Positions 17,041 to 25,369 of a DNA stretch of 64,000 nt are shown piece by piece. The stretch spans positions 1 to 64,000 of the forward strand of contig WHTQ01000001.1 of assembly GCA_009377645.1 (NCBI GenBank), read 5' to 3'. Origin of the DNA: Micromonosporaceae bacterium (GTDB taxonomy: Bacteria > Actinomycetota > Actinomycetes > Mycobacteriales > Micromonosporaceae). A program made the translations under genes and the position numbers. The stretch's first letter is position 1; each line of letters starts with the position of its first letter. The notes under the pieces were generated by a model that did no database searches, was not told the DNA's origin, and saw only the letters and a program-made list of their open reading frames with translations.

Positions 17041-17736
17041 TCAGCGGCTGGGCGTGGCGTTGACGCCCATGGCGCGGCGGGCACTGCCGAACGACCGCTG
17101 AAGGTGCTCGGCCATCCTCGCCGCGGCGGTCTCGGCGTCACCGTCGATGACGGCGCGGGCGATGTCAACGTGCTCCTCGTAGGCCGCCCTGGTCCGCGCC
17201 GGATGGTGGCCGCTGCGGGCGCGGGCCAGCCGCAGCTGCCCGAGCAGCTCCACCACGTGGTCGGTGAGGACCTCGTTGCGGGTGGCGGAGACCAACGCGA
17301 CATGAAAGTCCTTCTCGAACGGATCGGACGCGTTCCCGGAGTCCAGCGACCGTGCGCTCTGTCGCAGCATCTCCTCCAGGGCCGCCACCTCCTGGTCCGA
17401 CCGGCGAACAGCGGCGAGCCTGGCCGCGCTAACCTCCAGGATCTCCCTGGCCTCGTAGAGCTGCTGCAGGTCGTCGACTGTGAACGAACGGACGAACGAG
17501 CCGCGGTGACTGACGATCGTGATCAGGCCCTCGGCGGCCAACCGGTGCAACGCCTCACGCAACGGACCCCTGCTGATCCCCAGCCGGACCGCGAGCTCCA
17601 CCTCATTCAACCGTTCCCCGGACGCGAGATGACCCTCCAGGATCAGATTCCGGAGCACCTTGGTTGTCTGCGAGCTGAACGTGGTGCGCTCGTACGGCAG
17701 CCCGACGTCGCCCCAGGCCAGGTCACTACCGCTCAT
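17041..17736 (-). CDS. GntR family regulator, FCD (FadR-like) subgroup
   Basis: 231 residues. N-terminal winged HTH: [44 protein letters not shown]; C-terminal FCD domain with [30 protein letters not shown] and a C-terminal [16 protein letters not shown] metal/acid-binding helix. ATG 17736; the preceding DUF35 gene ends inside its first codons (11-bp overlap). It is the last gene of the long leftward operon starting at 28268, so it likely controls that operon from the palindrome at 28344-28356. FCD regulators usually sense organic acids. Confidence 0.9.
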   Translation of the reverse strand: [231 protein letters not shown]

Positions 17737-18202
17737 GTGGCTCCAACCGATGGTAAGTAACGTACGTCGCCCCGTCCTCGGCGCAACGGGTCGGACCGGC
17801 TGGCTCGCACACGACGAACACCGGAACCATGATCCCGGAGTGCTCCGCCGGCTCGAACGCCACCCGAACCCGGCGGCCAGCAGACACCTCGGACGGTGCG
17901 CACCCCACGACGTTGGATAGTAGCCGCACGCCCTCATCCAGTGCCACCAGAGCAACCACGTACGGAACGTCGGCGGCGAGCGCGTCGCTGGCTGCCCGGT
18001 GCACGACGGTGAAGGTCAACACTGTTCCCAGCCCGGAGGCCGGCGCCCAGTGCAATGGAGCGCCGCACCCCGGACAGGCACTAGCCACCGGCCATCGCCA
18101 GCGTCCGCACCCGGTGCAGCGGGGCAGCACCAGCGCACCCTCGCCGGCGCCCTGCCAGAACGGCGCGGTCTCGTCCGTCGTCGTCGGGGTCGGGTGTCTC
18201 AT
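17726..18202 (-). CDS. DUF35 OB-fold/zinc-ribbon protein, copy 1
   Basis: 158 residues. N-terminal helix ETAPFWQGAGEGALVLPRC leads into a rubredoxin-like zinc ribbon C-TGC-...-C-PGC (four Cys), followed by an OB-fold with GTVLTFTVVHRA, PYVVALVALDEGVRLL and VAFEPAE. DUF35 proteins are non-catalytic partners that dock on thiolase-like enzymes and form part of the acyl-CoA channel. ATG 18202 with GGGAG 9 bp upstream. Lies next to its presumed partner 18237-19406 and is paralogous to 22421-22900. Confidence 0.88.
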   Translation of the reverse strand: MRHPTPTTTDETAPFWQGAGEGALVLPRCTGCGRWRWPVASACPGCGAPLHWAPASGLGTVLTFTVVHRAASDALAADVPYVVALVALDEGVRLLSNVVGCAPSEVSAGRRVRVAFEPAEHSGIMVPVFVVCEPAGPTRCAEDGATYVTYHRLEPHER

Positions 18203-18236
18203 CCGGCCTCGCTCCCGAGCCGGCTCACTGTGCCGA

Positions 18237-19406
18237 TCATGCCGCCTCCTCCCGTACCAGCAGGGCGGCCGCGTGGGAGGCGAAAACCCCTGCCATGCCG
18301 TGGACCAGTGCCGTGGCGCAGCCCTCGACCTGGCGGTCCCCGGCCGCGTGCCGGAGCTGGATGACGGCTTCGACCAGGTTGGACATGCCTCCGGCGCGGG
18401 CCGGATGCCCGTGCGAGAGGAGACCACCATGGGTGTTCACCGGCAGCCGGCCGGCCGCGCCCGCGGCACGGTCCTGGAGTACCCCGGCACCGTGCCCGCG
18501 CGCGGCGAAGCCCATGTCCTCCAGGTTGACCAGCATGGCGATGGAGAAGCAGTCGTAGATCAACGCGAGGTCGATGTCGGCGCGCCGTCGTCCGGCGGCC
18601 TGTAGGGCACCCTCGAGCGCGACGCCGGCGGCGAACTCGGTCAGCGACGAAGCGAACGACAGGTGCAACCCGGTCGTTCCGGCGCCACTGCCGGCGAGGT
18701 GGACCGCCGGCCAGCGCCGGTCCGCCGCGGGCTGGTCCGCGACCAGCACGACCGCTCCGCCGCCGTCGGAGACCGGGGCACAGTCGAGCAGCCGCAGCGG
18801 CTCCGCGATCATGCGGGAGTCGCGGTAGGCCGGCAGCGACATCGGGCCGCGCTGGTGGGCGTTGGGGTGGCCGGCGGCCATCGCCCGGTCGTGCCGGGCA
18901 ACCGCGGCGAGAGCCTCGTCGTCGAGCCGGTAGGCGTCCAGGTAGGCGCGGGCCACCAGCGCGAACATCGCCGGAACGGTGGGGCCGAAGGGCACCTCGA
19001 ACTCCGGGTGCACCGGACCGACCTGCGCGAGGTTACGGACGTACGCCTCCCGGGACACGCCGGTGAGGGGCAGGTCGGCCGCCACCACCACGGCGGACCG
19101 TCCAGCTCCGGCTCGCAGCAGGTCGTGGGCCGCCCGGAGCATCAGAACCGGTCCCGCGCCCCCGGCCTCGTAGCTGTGGCAGTGGGCCGGGGACAGGCCC
19201 AGGCGCTCGGCCACCGCGACCGCGTGGACCAGGTACGGATCGGATCGCGGTGCCACGGTGAGCAGGACGTCCACAGTGTCCGGCGGGACGCCGGCGTCAT
19301 CCAGCGCCGCCCGGACCAGCGCCTCGTGCAAGGCCATCGTGCTAGGCCAGCCGGTCTTGCCGTGGGGAAGCTCGGCGACCCCCGCGATAGCGACCGTCCG
19401 GCTCAC
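18237..19406 (-). CDS. Thiolase-like protein (lipid-transfer/aldolase type) lacking the nucleophile Cys, copy 1
   Basis: 389 residues with the thiolase fold: VAIAGVAELPHGKTGWPS at the start, DCAPVSDGGGAVVLV mid-protein, VNTHGGLLSHGHPARAGG and a C-terminal ALVHGMAGVFASHAAALL. The position of the nucleophilic Cys reads EAGGAGP (Ala at about 84). Paired with a DUF35 protein, this is the layout of side-chain retro-aldolases such as Ltp2-ChsH2, which cut a beta-hydroxyacyl-CoA into propionyl- or acetyl-CoA and a carbonyl. GTG 19406 overlaps the acyl-CoA synthetase stop. An aldolase role is inference. Confidence 0.85.
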   Translation of the reverse strand: MSRTVAIAGVAELPHGKTGWPSTMALHEALVRAALDDAGVPPDTVDVLLTVAPRSDPYLVHAVAVAERLGLSPAHCHSYEAGGAGPVLMLRAAHDLLRAGAGRSAVVVAADLPLTGVSREAYVRNLAQVGPVHPEFEVPFGPTVPAMFALVARAYLDAYRLDDEALAAVARHDRAMAAGHPNAHQRGPMSLPAYRDSRMIAEPLRLLDCAPVSDGGGAVVLVADQPAADRRWPAVHLAGSGAGTTGLHLSFASSLTEFAAGVALEGALQAAGRRRADIDLALIYDCFSIAMLVNLEDMGFAARGHGAGVLQDRAAGAAGRLPVNTHGGLLSHGHPARAGGMSNLVEAVIQLRHAAGDRQVEGCATALVHGMAGVFASHAAALLVREEAA

Positions 19407-21532
19407 CACGCCGCCTCGGTGACCAGGACGTCGACCGCCCGCGCCGCCCCGGCGGCGGCCAGGATCACCGGGTTCAGCTCGACCTCGGCCACCCACTCCT
19501 CGGCCAGGTAGAACCGGGTCAGCCGGTCCCAGAGGTGTGCGACCGCGCCCAGGTCTACCGCCGGACGGCCCCGGAAACCGGCCAGCAGCGGCCAGCCCCG
19601 CAGGTCGCGAAGGCGGTCCAGGAGCACGTCCGCCGAGTTCGGGAAGGTCATCGTCACGGTGTCGTGGTGGATCTCCACCTCGGTGCCGCCGAGGCCGGCG
19701 ACGGCCACCGGGCCGAAGTCCCGGTCCTGGGTGATCGACAGCAACAGCTCCGGCCCGGGTGGGACCATCTCCTGGACCTCGAGGACCAGCCGCTGGTCGG
19801 GACCGAGCTGCCGGCGGGCGTTGGCGAGCACCGCCGCGGCAGCCGCTTGCAGGGCTGCCAGGTCGGGCAGGCCGAGCCGCACGCAACCGAGCTCGCTGCG
19901 GTGCGGCAGTGCGGCACCGGACACCTTCACCGCGACCGGATATCGCAGCGGACCGAGCTGGGACCAGTCGATCGCCGCGCCTTCCGGTTCGAGCAGGGTA
20001 GTACGGGCGACCGGCACGTCGTGGGCGGCCAGCGCCGGATAGACCCGGCGCGGGTCGGCCAGCGTGCGGCCCAGCCGGCGGTAGCAGGCGCGGCGCTCGG
20101 CGGGGCTCGCGACCAGGGCGGACACCGGCCGGCGGGAACTGTCCAGCCGGGCCACCTGGCCGATCGCGCGCAGGCACAGCTCCGGATCCTCCAGCACCGG
20201 TACCCCGGCCTCGGCCAGCTGCCGCTCGATCTCCGGGGCGACCGGTACGCCGGAGCAGGCGATGAGGGTGCCGCCGAGTCGCCGAGCCGACTCCGCGATG
20301 TCGGCGGAGTAACGGTCGAGCAGCGGCCGCCCGAAGACCAGCCAGGTGCCGATGTCGACGGCCGCGTCCGGCAAGGCGGCCAACGCTCCAGTGAGGATCT
20401 CCGCGCGGCCGATCACGTTGGCCGACAGGTCGACTGGGTTCTGCGGCGAGCCGTACTCCGGGATCACGGTGCGCAACCGCTCCTGGACGTGCACCGGCAG
20501 ATCCGGCAGGGTCACCCCGGCGGCCTCGGCATGGTCGGCGATGAGCGAACACGCTCCGCCAGACGCCGACAGCACACCGGCGCTCGCCGCGACCGGCCGT
20601 CGCGCCAGGCTGAGCACCTTGGTGACGTACGCGAGCTCGTGCAGCGACCGCACCTCGATGACGCCCAGCTCGGCGAAGACCGCGTGCGACACCTGCGCCG
20701 AGCCGGACACCTTGCCGGTGTGCGACAGCGCCGAGCGCTGCGCCGCGGCCGACCGGCCGGCCGTGAGCACGACCAGGTCCCGACCGGTGGCGCGCAGGGT
20801 GGAGGCTGCCTCGATGAACCGCTGACCGTCGGTCAGCCCTTCCAGGAAGCACACCACCGTCCGGACGTCGTCGGCGTGCGCGAAGTAGCCGAGGAAGTCG
20901 GCCAGCTCCAGATCGGTCTCGTTGCCCAGCCCCACCCAGTAGTCCACTCCCACGCCGTGCCGCTGCAGCAGCGAGAACGCCAGCCCGCCGACGCTGCCGC
21001 TCTGGGTCAGGACCGCCACCGGCCCCCGCTGGCCGGTGTCCCGCTGGTACCAGTCGGCGAACGTGACGGGCAGCCGCCGGCCGAAGTTGACCAGGCCGAC
21101 CGTGTTCGGCCCCAGCACCCGTACCCCGGTGCGCCGCACCAGGCTCCGCAGCTGCTCTGCCCGTTGCCGGCCCTCCGGCCCGGTACCGCCTTCGCCGAAG
21201 CCGCCGCTCATCACGACGGCGCTGGGCATGCCCACCTCCGCGCACTCGGTCAGCACGCCCAGGGCGGCCGCGGCGGGGGTGGCGACGACGGCCAGGTCGG
21301 CCGCCTCCGGCAGATCCTGCACCGACGGGTAGCACTGCCAGCGCCCGAGCCGCTGGTGGCCGGGGTTGACCGGGAACACCCGGCCGGGGTAGTCGCTGGA
21401 CTCCAGGAAGCGCAGGATCATCCCGGACGGCTTGCGCTGGTCGGCGGAGGCGCCGACCACGGCGATGCTGCGCGCCTCGAGCAGCGCGGCGACCGGGGTC
21501 GGGTCCGCTCCCGGCGGGCTCAGCTGGTCCAT
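19403..21532 (-). CDS. ADP-forming acyl-CoA synthetase, copy 2
   Basis: 709 residues, same architecture as 5699-7816: CoA-binding domain (SIAVVGASADQRKPSG), VLGPNTVGLVNFG, VLTQSGSVGGLAFS, phospho-His in ALSHTGKVSGSAQV, ATP-grasp with a normal VAVKVSGAALPHRSE and C-terminal VEVELNPVILA. Start ATG 21532 with GGAGA 4-5 bp upstream; an in-frame upstream ATG is less likely. Activates a carboxylic acid, probably the compound brought in by the operon's transporter, for the thiolase/DUF35 steps. Confidence 0.9.
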   Translation of the reverse strand: MDQLSPPGADPTPVAALLEARSIAVVGASADQRKPSGMILRFLESSDYPGRVFPVNPGHQRLGRWQCYPSVQDLPEAADLAVVATPAAAALGVLTECAEVGMPSAVVMSGGFGEGGTGPEGRQRAEQLRSLVRRTGVRVLGPNTVGLVNFGRRLPVTFADWYQRDTGQRGPVAVLTQSGSVGGLAFSLLQRHGVGVDYWVGLGNETDLELADFLGYFAHADDVRTVVCFLEGLTDGQRFIEAASTLRATGRDLVVLTAGRSAAAQRSALSHTGKVSGSAQVSHAVFAELGVIEVRSLHELAYVTKVLSLARRPVAASAGVLSASGGACSLIADHAEAAGVTLPDLPVHVQERLRTVIPEYGSPQNPVDLSANVIGRAEILTGALAALPDAAVDIGTWLVFGRPLLDRYSADIAESARRLGGTLIACSGVPVAPEIERQLAEAGVPVLEDPELCLRAIGQVARLDSSRRPVSALVASPAERRACYRRLGRTLADPRRVYPALAAHDVPVARTTLLEPEGAAIDWSQLGPLRYPVAVKVSGAALPHRSELGCVRLGLPDLAALQAAAAAVLANARRQLGPDQRLVLEVQEMVPPGPELLLSITQDRDFGPVAVAGLGGTEVEIHHDTVTMTFPNSADVLLDRLRDLRGWPLLAGFRGRPAVDLGAVAHLWDRLTRFYLAEEWVAEVELNPVILAAAGAARAVDVLVTEAAW

Positions 21533-21548
21533 GCCATCTCCGTTCTGG

Positions 21549-22424
21549 CTACTCCGGCTCAGTGGTGGCATACCGGCGCCCGAGCGCGTCGAAGGTCTCC
21601 CGCCGAGTGAGGCGCTGCCGCTCCTCCCAGCTGATCATCCGGCCCAGCACCTGCTGGGTGCTGCCCGCCTCGCGGAGGTGCTGGAGGACCTCCCGGGCAT
21701 TCTGCAGCGAGGCCCGCATCGCCGAGTTCGCGTACAGAACTAGCGCATAGCCCATCTCCCCCAGCTCGCGCTGGCTCAACAGCGGGCTCTTGCCACCCTC
21801 GACCATGTTCGCGACGTGCAGGCCGGGCACCAGGCTGGGGATCGCCCGCAAGTCCTCCACATTGGTCGGTGCCTCCACGAACAGCAGGTCCGCCCCGGCC
21901 GCCGCGTAGGCGGCGACTCGTTCCAGGGCTTGCTGCAACCCGAGCACGGCCAGGGCGTCCGTGCGGGCGATGATCAGGGTGTCCTGGCGGCGCGCGTCCA
22001 GCGCCGCCTTTACCTTGGCCACCATCTCGTGGGTCGGGACGACCTCTTTGCCGTCGAAGTGCCCGCACCGCTTCGGCGAGGTCTGGTCCTCCAGCTGCAG
22101 CGCCGCGGCGCCGGCACCCTCCAGCAGCCGGACCGTCCGGTAGACGTTGAGCGCGTTGCCGTACCCCGCGTCGGCGTCCACCACCAGCGGTACGTCGATG
22201 GCGTTGGCCATGGCATCCACCTGCTGCACCATCTCGGTGAGCGTCACCAGCCCGACATCGGGTACGCCCAGCCGCGAGTTGGCCAGCCCCGCCCCGCTGA
22301 CGTAGACCGCCTCGAAGCCGAGCTGCTGGATCAGCAGCGCGGTGATCGTGTCCACCGCGCCCGGCACGATCAGCGGCTGGCGGCGGTCATGGGCCTGCTC
22401 GATCCGGGTCCGCAGCGGCGTCAT
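21549..22424 (-). CDS. Isocitrate lyase/PEP mutase superfamily lyase
   Basis: 291 residues, (beta/alpha)8 barrel. Catalytic loop is KRCGH at 118-122 (family K-[KR]-C-G-H), metal/substrate residues in VVDADAGYGN (81-90), LQLEDQ (110-114) and IIARTDA. Length and loop fit methylisocitrate lyase or 2,3-dimethylmalate lyase-type enzymes rather than large isocitrate lyases or PEP mutase. It would release pyruvate, succinate or glyoxylate plus an acid. ATG 22424 overlaps the DUF35 stop (ATGA). Exact substrate uncertain. Confidence 0.85.
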   Translation of the reverse strand: MTPLRTRIEQAHDRRQPLIVPGAVDTITALLIQQLGFEAVYVSGAGLANSRLGVPDVGLVTLTEMVQQVDAMANAIDVPLVVDADAGYGNALNVYRTVRLLEGAGAAALQLEDQTSPKRCGHFDGKEVVPTHEMVAKVKAALDARRQDTLIIARTDALAVLGLQQALERVAAYAAAGADLLFVEAPTNVEDLRAIPSLVPGLHVANMVEGGKSPLLSQRELGEMGYALVLYANSAMRASLQNAREVLQHLREAGSTQQVLGRMISWEERQRLTRRETFDALGRRYATTEPE

Positions 22425-22900
22425 GACCTTCCTTCCCGGACCAGGAAGACCGGCAACTTCTGTCCACTCTCCAGCGCGCGGAAGGACACCACCACCCGAT
22501 CGCCGATGCTCGGCTCCCCGCCGCCGTCCGGGACCAGCCGGGTGAACAGGGCCACGCCCTCGTCCAGCCAGACGATCCCCACGCAGTACGGTGCCGATGC
22601 CTGCCAGACCGCGGCGGGTGCCCGGTGCACCGTGCTGAACGAGTACACCGTGCCGCCGCCGGTGGCCTCGACCCACCGCAGGTCACCCTGCCAGCAGTCC
22701 GGGCAGCCCATCCGGCGCGGATGTAGGTGCCGCCCACATCGCACGCACCGCTTGATCATCAACTGGTCGCGCTCCACCCCGTCCCAGAACCCCTGGGTCT
22801 CCGGCGATGCCTCGGTAAGTCCCAGCTCCATGTGCCCGGCGACTACCCGGAAGCCTTCCGACCAGTCGATCGTCGTGCCCGCCGACTGATTGCTCGTCAC
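22421..22900 (-). CDS. DUF35 OB-fold/zinc-ribbon protein, copy 2
   Basis: 159 residues. ETQGFWDGVERDQLMIKRC leads into the zinc ribbon C-VRC-...-C-PDC, then the OB-fold GTVYSFSTVHRAPA, PYCVGIVWLDEGVALFTRL. Start GTG 22900 overlaps the thiolase-like gene stop (GTGA). Acts as the partner of 22897-24123; relation to copy 1 is low outside the Cys and OB motifs, so each thiolase probably has its own dedicated partner. Confidence 0.88.
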   Translation of the reverse strand: MTSNQSAGTTIDWSEGFRVVAGHMELGLTEASPETQGFWDGVERDQLMIKRCVRCGRHLHPRRMGCPDCWQGDLRWVEATGGGTVYSFSTVHRAPAAVWQASAPYCVGIVWLDEGVALFTRLVPDGGGEPSIGDRVVVSFRALESGQKLPVFLVREGRS

Positions 22901-24123
22901 CCGCGTTCACTCCCTACGATGAGGATCGAATGGCACGCCAGCGGACCGCCGTGCCCGTGCACCAGCGCGCGACGGGCGCCGGGCACCGGCCGGCCCCGCG
23001 CTCGACCGCGCACCTGGTCGATACATTCCTGCAGGAGATAGAGACCCTGGCCACTCTGCCCGTAGGACAGGTACCCGCCGCTGGTGTTGAACGGGAAGCC
23101 GCCGTCGAAGTCCACGCCCCCGCCCCCGACGAAGCGCCCGCCCTCGCCTTCCGGGCAGAAACCGATCTGCTCCAGCATCAGCGGCACCAGGAACGAGAAC
23201 GGCGCGCTGGTCTGTGCCAGGTCGAGGTCGCCCGGTGCCAGCCCGGCCATGGCGAACGCCTGCCGGGCGGCGGCGATGGCGCCAGTCCGGGTAAGGTTCG
23301 GGCCACTCTCGGCGGGAGCGATGCCGTCGAGCCCGAGCCGGTCGGTCAGCCACTCGTGGGTGTTGCTCTGTCCCCAGCCGAGCAGATACACCGGGTCATC
23401 GCGATGGCTCTCGGCACGCTCGGACCGGGTGACCACCATCGCGGAGGAGTTCCCGCCCGGGTACCACGGAGCGCAGTCCAGCAGATGCAGCGGTGAGGCG
23501 ATCAGACGCGAGCTGAGCACGTCGTCGACGGTGATCTCGCCCTTGTGCGCCATCGCGGCATCCGGGTGGTGGACCGCCCAGCGCCGGCTCTCCACCGCCG
23601 CCCTGGCGAACTGCTCGACGCTGGCCCCGCTCTCGTGCATGTACCGCTGGGCGACCTGCGCGTACAGCGACGGGGTGCTCGGTCCATAGGGGGCCTCGAA
23701 CTGCGGGTCCGCCTCGATCGTGGCGTTGGTCTTGACGGTGTCGATCCAGAGCTTGTCGCAGTTTCCCGATGTGCACAGGACATAGTCCACAGTGCCGCTG
23801 AGCACGATCATCGAGGCGATCTGCAGCATGCTGAGCGCACCCGCACCATGCGCGGTGATCTCCGAGGTGTACGACGGGGCCACCTTCAGCTCGTTCAAGA
23901 CCCGCATGTTGAACTGGCGCACGTCATAGGACCGGGGTGCCCTCGTGGTGAGGACCGCACCGATCTGGGAGCGGCTGATCCCCGCGTCGGCGACCGCCCG
24001 GCGAGCCGCCTCGACGTGCAGCTCCAGGGCGGTCCGCCGGCGGTCGTCGCCCTCCCGAGCCACCACGGTGGCGCTGCCTACGATCGCGGTTGCGCCGCCA
24101 TGTGCTGCACTATGACCGCTCAT
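22897..24123 (-). CDS. Thiolase-like protein lacking nucleophile Cys, copy 2
   Basis: 408 residues. Thiolase fold with IVGSATVVAREGDD, YTSEITAHGAGALSML (Ala94 where Cys is expected), LLDCAPWYPGGNSSAMVV and C-terminal ALVHGHGGPLACHSILIV. The HGHP loop of thiolases is replaced by SGGYLSYGQSGQG, so a second catalytic His is also gone. Such altered actives occur in DUF35-linked enzymes (benzylsuccinate and steroid pathways). ATG with GGGAGGAG upstream. Likely retro-aldolase or acyl-CoA lyase; not a classical acetyl-transferase. Confidence 0.82.
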   Translation of the reverse strand: MSGHSAAHGGATAIVGSATVVAREGDDRRRTALELHVEAARRAVADAGISRSQIGAVLTTRAPRSYDVRQFNMRVLNELKVAPSYTSEITAHGAGALSMLQIASMIVLSGTVDYVLCTSGNCDKLWIDTVKTNATIEADPQFEAPYGPSTPSLYAQVAQRYMHESGASVEQFARAAVESRRWAVHHPDAAMAHKGEITVDDVLSSRLIASPLHLLDCAPWYPGGNSSAMVVTRSERAESHRDDPVYLLGWGQSNTHEWLTDRLGLDGIAPAESGPNLTRTGAIAAARQAFAMAGLAPGDLDLAQTSAPFSFLVPLMLEQIGFCPEGEGGRFVGGGGVDFDGGFPFNTSGGYLSYGQSGQGLYLLQECIDQVRGRARGRPVPGARRALVHGHGGPLACHSILIVGSERG

Positions 24124-24160
24124 GCCACTCCTCCCTGAGGGCGCCGGCCCCGGCGCCTCA

Positions 24161-25369
24161 TTACCTGTCCTCGCCGTCGTGCGGGACGGCGACGCAGTCC
24201 TTCGGGTGCACGCTCAGCTCGACCTCCGCGCCAACGTCGAGGCTGGTGTCCGGATCGAGCACCATGCGCAGCTCGTAGCTGGAGCAGTCCACCAGGTACT
24301 CGCGGGAACCGCCCAGGAAGCCGCCCGCCCGGACCCGACCCCGGATCCGGTTGCCGCCCGGGGGCGCCGTGCCGGCCAGCCGGACCCGATCCGGTGGCGC
24401 CATCACCACCACCCGCTCGCCGGCTGCCAGCTGGTGACCGGTCCTGGACCGGATCGGGCCGGACGCCGCCTGGACCACCACCGTCCCGTCCTGGGTGGCG
24501 CTCTCGTCCCCGTCCGCAGCGGCGCCGACGGGGCCGCCCGCGATCGCCGCCCAGCCGAGGAAGTCGGCCACGAAGTGCGAGGCGGGTAGGTCGTACAGGG
24601 CTTCTGGGTGCCCCTGCTGGACGATCCGGCCGTCGTGCATGACGACCAGCGTGTCGGACATCGCCAGCGCCTCGCTCTGGTCGTGCGTGACGTAGACCAT
24701 GGTGAGCCCGAGGCGGGACTGGATCTCCTTGAGTTCCAGCCGCATCCGCCGACGCAGCTTCGCATCCAGGTTCGACAGTGGCTCGTCCAGCAGGAGCACC
24801 TTCGGGCGCTGCACCAGCGCTCGTGCCAGCGCCAGCCGCTGCTGCTGCCCACCGCTCAGCTCGTTCGCGCCCCGGTGGCCGAACCCGGGTAGCTGGACCA
24901 GTTCCAGCGCCCGGTCGACCTCGTTCTCGATCTCGCGGCGGGACAGCCGGCGGGAGCGCTGGCGGACCTTGAGCGGAAATGCGACGTTGTCGAACACGTT
25001 CATGTGCGGCCAGATGGCGTACGACTGGAAGACCATCCCGATCGGTCGCCGGCGGGTCGGCACGGACACCCGGGAGCTGGGGTCGTACATGCACTGGCCG
25101 CCGATCAGGATGCTGCCGCCGTCGACCTCCTCCAGGCCGGCGATCGCCCGCAAGGTCGACGTCTTGCCACAGCCGGACGGGCCGAGCAGCGTCAGCACCT
25201 GCCCTTCGGCGACGTGGAGCGTGACATCATCGACGGCCGGTACCCGCTCCCCGGAGTGCGCCCGGTAGATGACCCGCAGGCCGTGTACGGAGAGCATCGG
25301 GACCGGTTCCGGTCCAGGGCCGTCCGGTCGACGCGCGTCCGGCAGCGTTCCGGCGCTCCTAGCGGACAT
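24161..25369 (-). CDS. ABC transporter ATP-binding protein (PotA/FbpC type)
   Basis: 402 residues. Walker A GPSGCGKTS, Q-loop MVFQSYAIWPHM, signature LSGGQQQR, Walker B VLLLDEPLSNLDAK, H-loop THDQSEA. The last about 150 residues form the TOBE-type regulatory region of spermidine/iron importers. Starts at ATG 25369, overlapping the permease stop by 11 bp. Energises the two-domain permease 25359-27125. Confidence 0.93.
   Translation of the reverse strand: MSARSAGTLPDARRPDGPGPEPVPMLSVHGLRVIYRAHSGERVPAVDDVTLHVAEGQVLTLLGPSGCGKTSTLRAIAGLEEVDGGSILIGGQCMYDPSSRVSVPTRRRPIGMVFQSYAIWPHMNVFDNVAFPLKVRQRSRRLSRREIENEVDRALELVQLPGFGHRGANELSGGQQQRLALARALVQRPKVLLLDEPLSNLDAKLRRRMRLELKEIQSRLGLTMVYVTHDQSEALAMSDTLVVMHDGRIVQQGHPEALYDLPASHFVADFLGWAAIAGGPVGAAADGDESATQDGTVVVQAASGPIRSRTGHQLAAGERVVVMAPPDRVRLAGTAPPGGNRIRGRVRAGGFLGGSREYLVDCSSYELRMVLDPDTSLDVGAEVELSVHPKDCVAVPHDGEDR

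Noticed and set aside
17750-17770. GTAAGTAACGTACG upstream of gntR as a fifth copy of the region A operator
   Set aside because: Only the first six bases agree with the 19-bp consensus; the remaining positions do not match.
18199-18240. ATGA-coupled ORF of 13 codons between the thiolase-like and DUF35 genes
   Set aside because: Too short, no conservation evidence; the DUF35 start at 18202 has its own ribosome-binding site.
22897-24123. Thiolase-like gene as a decayed pseudogene because catalytic residues are missing
   Set aside because: Full length, intact frame, partner DUF35 present and the same loss is known in functional DUF35-linked enzymes.
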